From assembly GCA_945871045.1 (NCBI GenBank), contig CAMBUC010000049.1, positions 1 through 10,535 on the forward strand: DNA of 10,535 nt, in the 5' to 3' direction. Source of the stretch: an uncultured bacterium (GTDB taxonomy: Bacteria > Bacillota > Clostridia > Lachnospirales > Lachnospiraceae). Positions 6,935 through 10,535 of this stretch are shown piece by piece. Positions within the stretch are counted from its first letter, which is position 1. Each line of letters opens with the position of its first letter. The translations under genes were made by a program, and so were the position numbers. The notes under the pieces are model-generated. The model saw nothing but the letters and a program-made list of their open reading frames with translations. It had not been told where the DNA came from and did no database searches.

Positions 6935-7930
6935 ATGTTAAATAATAAATCAATACTTATTACAGGTGGAACGGGTTCATTTGGACATCATTTTGTTGAT
7001 TATGCGTTAGAGAATTATGATCCAAAGAAAATAATTATATATTCGCGAGATGAATACAAGCAATTTATTATGGATAATGAATATAAAAAACATGCTAAAT
7101 ATGATTGCTTAAGATTTTTTATTGGTGATGTGCGTGATGAAGCACGCTTAGAACGAGCTTGCGAGGATGTAGATTATATCATACATGCAGCAGCTTTAAA
7201 GCAGGTTCCGGTTTGTGAGTATAATCCAATGGAGGCAGTCAAAACAAATATTAATGGAGCCATGAACGTAATTGATGCAGCGTTAAATTGTGGTGTAAAA
7301 AGAGTGGTGGCGTTATCCACAGATAAAGCCGTTAATCCGATAAACTTATATGGGGGAACCAAGTTAGTTTCAGATAAACTGTTTATTGCAGCGAATGCAT
7401 ATTCTGGAAGAAAGGATACATGCTTTTCTGTTGTACGCTATGGCAATGTGGCAGGAAGTAGAGGCTCAGTTATACCGTTTTTTAGAAGCATTATTGCAAA
7501 TGGTGGTAAGGAGTTGCCTATTACTGATTATAGAATGACACGATTTTGGATCAGTTTAGAAGAAGGGGTAAAATTGGTTATCAAAGCGTTAGGAGAGGCA
7601 CGAGGAGGAGAAACTTTCATTTCTAAGATTCCGTCATTCAAGATCACAGATCTGGCCGAAGCATTGTTGCCCGGATGTGACAAACCTGAGGTTGGAATTC
7701 GAGAAGGTGAAAAATTGCATGAGGTAATGATCACACGAGAAGATTCCATGCACGCATATGAGTATGACAAACATTATATCATTTATCCGAATTATGATTG
7801 GTGGAATATAGATAAACTGATTCCCGGGGGGAAAAAAGTATCAACTGGATTTGAATATAGTTCTGGAACCAATACTATGTGGTTATCAGTGGAAGAAATC
7901 CATGAATTATTAAAAGATGTAGAGAAGTGA
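6935..7930 (+). CDS. pseB: UDP-N-acetylglucosamine 4,6-dehydratase (inverting), PseB
   Basis: 331 residues, normal for PseB. This extended short-chain dehydrogenase takes UDP-GlcNAc to UDP-2-acetamido-2,6-dideoxy-L-arabino-hex-4-ulose, inverting C5, the first step of pseudaminic acid synthesis in the cytosol. The NADP-binding loop TGGTGSFG is at 10-17. The family hallmark ALKQVPVCEYNPMEAVKTN spans about 87-105. STDKAVNP (128-135) provides the catalytic D130/K131 pair, and YGGTK (139-143) is the YxxxK motif with Y139 and K143. GAGGAA, about seven bases before the ATG, is the ribosome binding site. The gene follows the thiamine-diphosphate enzyme after 53 bases with no visible terminator, and pseC follows after 51 bases. 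The order pseB-pseC matches known flagellin glycosylation loci. The retaining, membrane-anchored dehydratases of the PglF/CapD type are longer and have N-terminal helices absent here. Confidence 0.95.
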   Translation: MLNNKSILITGGTGSFGHHFVDYALENYDPKKIIIYSRDEYKQFIMDNEYKKHAKYDCLRFFIGDVRDEARLERACEDVDYIIHAAALKQVPVCEYNPMEAVKTNINGAMNVIDAALNCGVKRVVALSTDKAVNPINLYGGTKLVSDKLFIAANAYSGRKDTCFSVVRYGNVAGSRGSVIPFFRSIIANGGKELPITDYRMTRFWISLEEGVKLVIKALGEARGGETFISKIPSFKITDLAEALLPGCDKPEVGIREGEKLHEVMITREDSMHAYEYDKHYIIYPNYDWWNIDKLIPGGKKVSTGFEYSSGTNTMWLSVEEIHELLKDVEK

Positions 7931-7981
7931 TCAAAAAAGAAAAATAGTCTGATTCTATATAAGATTTGGAGAAATAATTTA

Positions 7982-9178
7982 ATGGAAAAACTTGCTATAA
8001 AAGGTGGTAGCCCAGTAAGAAAAGAAAAAATATATTATGGAAAACAATGGATTGATGAAGATGATATTGAAGCAGTGGAAAGTGTACTGCGAAGTGATTA
8101 TCTTACTTGTGGACCAAAAGTAGAAGAATTGGAAAGAATGCTCGAAGAGTTTACTGGTGCAAAACATGCGGTTGCAGTTGCAAATGGGACAGCCGCTCTT
8201 CATTGTGCGTGTATTGCAGCAGGTATTAGATCGGGTGATGAGGTTATTACAACACCGTTAACTTTTGCCGCGAGTGCAAACTGCGCATTATATTGCGGGG
8301 CTAGACCTGTATTTGCAGATATTGATCCAAAGACGTATAATATTGACCCAGATAGTATTCGGAATCATATCACAGCAAGAACAAAGGCTGTTATCGCAGT
8401 TGATTTTACTGGTCAAGCAGTTGAGATTGAGAAAATAAAAGCCATATGCAAGGAATATAATCTTGTTTTTATTGAAGATGCAGCACATGCAATTGCAACC
8501 AAATATAAAGGTCAACAGATAGGTGCATTGGCAGATATGACTACATTTAGTTTCCATCCGGTAAAAACAATAACCGGCGGAGAGGGTGGGGCAATACTTA
8601 CCAATGATGATGATTTATATATGAAATTGAATCTTGCACATGCACATGGTATTACCCGTGAAGAACCCTTGATGGAAGACCTTCCGCATGAGGGACCTTG
8701 GTATTATGAGCAAATTTTGCTTGGATATAATTACAGAATAACAGATTTTCAAGCGGCATTGATTATGAGTCAATTGAAAAAAATTGATAAATTTGTAGCA
8801 AGACGAAAAGAGATAGTTACAAAGTACAATCAGGAATTTTCAAAAATTCCAGAAATAATTATGCAAAATGAAATACCCGAGTCAGACACGTGTAGACATC
8901 TTTATATTATAAGGCTTGATTTTGATAAATTGAATTGTACGAGAAGAGAGTTTTTTGATGCAATGAGTGCTGAAAATGTACAATGTCAGATTCATTATAT
9001 ACCTGTTTATTGGTTTCCATATTATCAGCATATCGGTTATGAAAAAGGTATTTGTCCAAATGCGGAAGAAGTATACAAGGGGATTTTGAGTATTCCTCTT
9101 TATCCTAAAATGACAGATCAAGATGTAAATGATGTAATATGCGCAGTAAGAAAAATTGTAGATTATTATAAGAAATAA
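7982..9178 (+). CDS. pseC: UDP-4-amino-4,6-dideoxy-N-acetyl-beta-L-altrosamine transaminase, PseC
   Basis: 398 residues, a pyridoxal-phosphate aminotransferase of the DegT/DnrJ/EryC1 family. It transfers an amino group, normally from glutamate, to C4 of the PseB keto-sugar. Visible signatures are the N-terminal YGKQWIDEDDIEAV, ANGTAAL (68-74) for phosphate binding, EDAAHA (165-170) with D166 facing the pyridine nitrogen, and SFHPVKTITGGEGG (190-203) with K195 as the Schiff-base lysine. GYNYRITDFQAAL further on is the usual family motif. GGAGA at 7968-7972 precedes the ATG by nine bases. Placement straight after pseB makes PseC the best name among DegT proteins. A QdtB- or PglE-type 4-aminotransferase of another sugar is the alternative, but those pair with different dehydratases. 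No truncation or missing key residue is seen. Confidence 0.93.
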   Translation: MEKLAIKGGSPVRKEKIYYGKQWIDEDDIEAVESVLRSDYLTCGPKVEELERMLEEFTGAKHAVAVANGTAALHCACIAAGIRSGDEVITTPLTFAASANCALYCGARPVFADIDPKTYNIDPDSIRNHITARTKAVIAVDFTGQAVEIEKIKAICKEYNLVFIEDAAHAIATKYKGQQIGALADMTTFSFHPVKTITGGEGGAILTNDDDLYMKLNLAHAHGITREEPLMEDLPHEGPWYYEQILLGYNYRITDFQAALIMSQLKKIDKFVARRKEIVTKYNQEFSKIPEIIMQNEIPESDTCRHLYIIRLDFDKLNCTRREFFDAMSAENVQCQIHYIPVYWFPYYQHIGYEKGICPNAEEVYKGILSIPLYPKMTDQDVNDVICAVRKIVDYYKK

Positions 9179-9191
9179 GGGAGTTTCTATT

Positions 9192-10085
9192 ATGGAACTG
9201 TGTTTGGGAACAGTACAATTTGGAATGGACTATGGAATTAGAGGTCAAAAACAACCATGTGTTGATGATGCGGTACAAATGCTTGATTATGCAACACAAA
9301 ATGGAATAACTACAATTGATACAGCAAACGCTTATGGAACAGCAGAGGATGTAATAGGTTTATTTTTACAGAAGAACAGCGTGCCACGTGAACAACTGTT
9401 TCTTATTTCAAAGTTTAAACCTAATTTATTAGATGACTGTGATGTATCCGGATACTATCGAATCATGCGGGAAAATATAGAGAATAGTTTGTCTCGTTTG
9501 CATACAGATTATTTAGACAGTTATTTGCTGCATAGTTCAAGATATGTATTTAATGAGGCAATTATCGATACATTAAATAGGCTAAAAAAAGAAGGCTATG
9601 CTAAAAAAGTGGGTGTTTCTGTATATGAACCAGATGAAGCAATAAAATGCATAGAACATCCGAATGTTGATTTTATGCAGTTGCCATATAGCATTTTTGA
9701 TCAGCGAATGAAGTCTTCGGGTATATTTGAAAAAGCAGCAAATAGTAGTATTCAGATACATTCTAGAAGTGCTTTTATTCAAGGCTTGATTTTGATGCAG
9801 GAAAAGGAAGTACCGGACTTTCTGAATGGGGCTAGACCGATTCTTCAAAGAATAGATGAATTATGTGAAAAATATGAAATATCTAGAGTTTCTTTAGCAT
9901 TGAATTTTGTAAAGCAGCAGAAGCGAATAAGCCATTTAGTTTTTGGAGTAGATAATATCAAGCAGTTAGAAGAAAATATTAGTTTTTTTAGGCAAGACCT
10001 ACCGAAAGAATTGGTTAGAGATATTGCAACAGAATTTGTAGATATAGAGACCAATATTGTTATGCCTAGTTTGTGGAAACGATAA
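9192..10085 (+). CDS. Aldo/keto reductase family oxidoreductase
   Basis: 297 residues with the aldo/keto reductase TIM-barrel layout. The catalytic tetrad is visible as D43 and Y48 (TIDTANAYG), K74 (ISKFK) and H114 (SYLLHSS). The opening LCLGTVQFGMDYGI and the later QLPYSIFDQR are typical of reductases found in bacterial glycosylation loci. Near the C-terminus, FGVDNIKQLEENI corresponds to the NADPH-binding region. The ribosome binding site AAGGGAG (9177-9183) overlaps the pseC stop codon, so the two are co-translated. It should reduce a carbonyl with NADPH, perhaps on a keto-sugar made by PseB or by the thiamine-diphosphate enzyme, or on a side-chain precursor. Such reductases are not part of the minimal six-step pseudaminic acid pathway, so its presence suggests a modified product. 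The family is secure; the substrate is unknown. Confidence 0.9.
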   Translation: MELCLGTVQFGMDYGIRGQKQPCVDDAVQMLDYATQNGITTIDTANAYGTAEDVIGLFLQKNSVPREQLFLISKFKPNLLDDCDVSGYYRIMRENIENSLSRLHTDYLDSYLLHSSRYVFNEAIIDTLNRLKKEGYAKKVGVSVYEPDEAIKCIEHPNVDFMQLPYSIFDQRMKSSGIFEKAANSSIQIHSRSAFIQGLILMQEKEVPDFLNGARPILQRIDELCEKYEISRVSLALNFVKQQKRISHLVFGVDNIKQLEENISFFRQDLPKELVRDIATEFVDIETNIVMPSLWKR

Positions 10086-10110
10086 ATGAAACTAAGGGAT
10101 GGTAATCTTT

Positions 10111-10535
10111 ATGATAGAGGAAAAAGCAAAAGAAGAAGTATTAACTAAAGAAGGTAATAATTATTTTGAGCGGAATATGAAAGAGCGCGGAGAGATTGCA
10201 GTGGCAGAAGGCTGTAAATTGTTTAATGATTTTTTGATAAAAGCAGAATTTAATGCTACTGGTAAATCAATATTAGAAATAGGTTGCTGTTATGGATACA
10301 ATTTAAAATACATGATGGACACAAATGTGTTTCAAAGTGGATATGGTTTGGAACCATCGAAAGATGCGGTAAACTATGGAAATGAGTTGTATAAAACAGA
10401 TAATATATATATAGAACATGGAACTGCTGATGAGATTCCTTTTAAAGATAATGCGTTTGATGTTGTAATGGTAGGATTCTGTTGGTTTTGGATGGATCGG
10501 AAATATTTATTGAAAGCGGTTGCTGAAGTCGATAG
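10111..10535 (+). CDS. Class I SAM-dependent methyltransferase, N-terminal part (cut by window edge)
   Basis: About 141 codons are visible before the window ends; the frame is open to the edge. The start is the ATG at 10111, with AAGGGA (10094-10099) upstream at a long but workable spacing of 11 bases. Motif I is ILEIGCCYGYNLKYM at about 54-68, E81 in GLEPSK ends the second strand, and HGTADEIPF followed by NAFDVVMVGFCWFW (about 103-127) fits motifs II-III of the Methyltransf_11 type. YFERN near the start and the GYNL after motif I recall methylases reported within pseudaminic acid operons (the TIGR03587 group), though that match is from memory and unconfirmed. It follows the aldo/keto reductase after 25 bases in the same operon. 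A likely job is methylation of a pseudaminic acid derivative or a linked glycan. Confidence 0.85.
   Translation, partial: MIEEKAKEEVLTKEGNNYFERNMKERGEIAVAEGCKLFNDFLIKAEFNATGKSILEIGCCYGYNLKYMMDTNVFQSGYGLEPSKDAVNYGNELYKTDNIYIEHGTADEIPFKDNAFDVVMVGFCWFWMDRKYLLKAVAEVD

Noticed and set aside
6886..6945. A 19-codon open frame with two ATGAGC repeats between the thiamine-diphosphate gene and pseB
   Set aside because: It has no ribosome binding site of its own, overlaps the pseB start and encodes a peptide with no recognisable features; it looks like chance in a short intergenic gap.
7931..7981. Possible promoter (TATATAAGAT) between pseB and pseC
   Set aside because: No matching -35 element at proper spacing could be seen; AT-rich DNA gives such -10-like strings often, and the genes read as one operon.
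10086..10148. A 20-codon open frame starting right after the aldo/keto reductase stop
   Set aside because: It overlaps the start of the next methyltransferase out of frame and lacks a suitable ribosome binding site; the purine-rich site at 10094 serves the ATG at 10111.

Overview
The window is AT-rich and densely coding. Every supported gene lies on the + strand, with gaps of at most about 50 bases and clear AGGAG-type ribosome binding sites. Gene style and protein families suggest a low-GC Firmicute, most likely a clostridial gut or rumen bacterium of the Lachnospiraceae type. That placement is inference from style and content, since no taxonomic marker is present. The window cuts through one long operon for making and modifying a surface glycan, probably the nonulosonic acid decoration of flagellin or a capsule.

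Left part (1-5069): five tightly packed genes of less familiar kinds. They are the C-terminal end of a protein with a methyltransferase-like fold, a radical SAM/SPASM enzyme, a composite protein (Rossmann N-terminus, a ParB-like GKHR segment and a vestigial methyltransferase-like C-terminus), a two-part SAM-dependent methyltransferase of 513 residues, and a nucleotidyltransferase-fold protein resembling the YcgL/RlaP group. Neighbours overlap or sit within a few tens of bases, so they are probably translated together and act in one process. This block is the best candidate for an undescribed system.

Middle part (5079-6881): a full-length thiamine-diphosphate enzyme of the acetolactate synthase type. 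Its context suggests carboligation onto a sugar intermediate rather than branched-chain amino acid synthesis.

Right part (6935-10535): pseB and pseC, the first two steps of pseudaminic acid biosynthesis (UDP-GlcNAc to UDP-4-amino-4,6-dideoxy-L-AltNAc). They are followed by an aldo/keto reductase and the start of another class I methyltransferase that runs off the window. The remaining pathway genes (pseH, pseG, pseI, pseF) are not in the window and would be expected nearby.

The two longest gaps inside the operon (6882-6934 and 7931-7981) hold ribosome binding sites but no convincing terminator or promoter. I saw no RNA genes, insertion sequences, CRISPR arrays or long repeats. No stretch over 300 bases lacks a gene.
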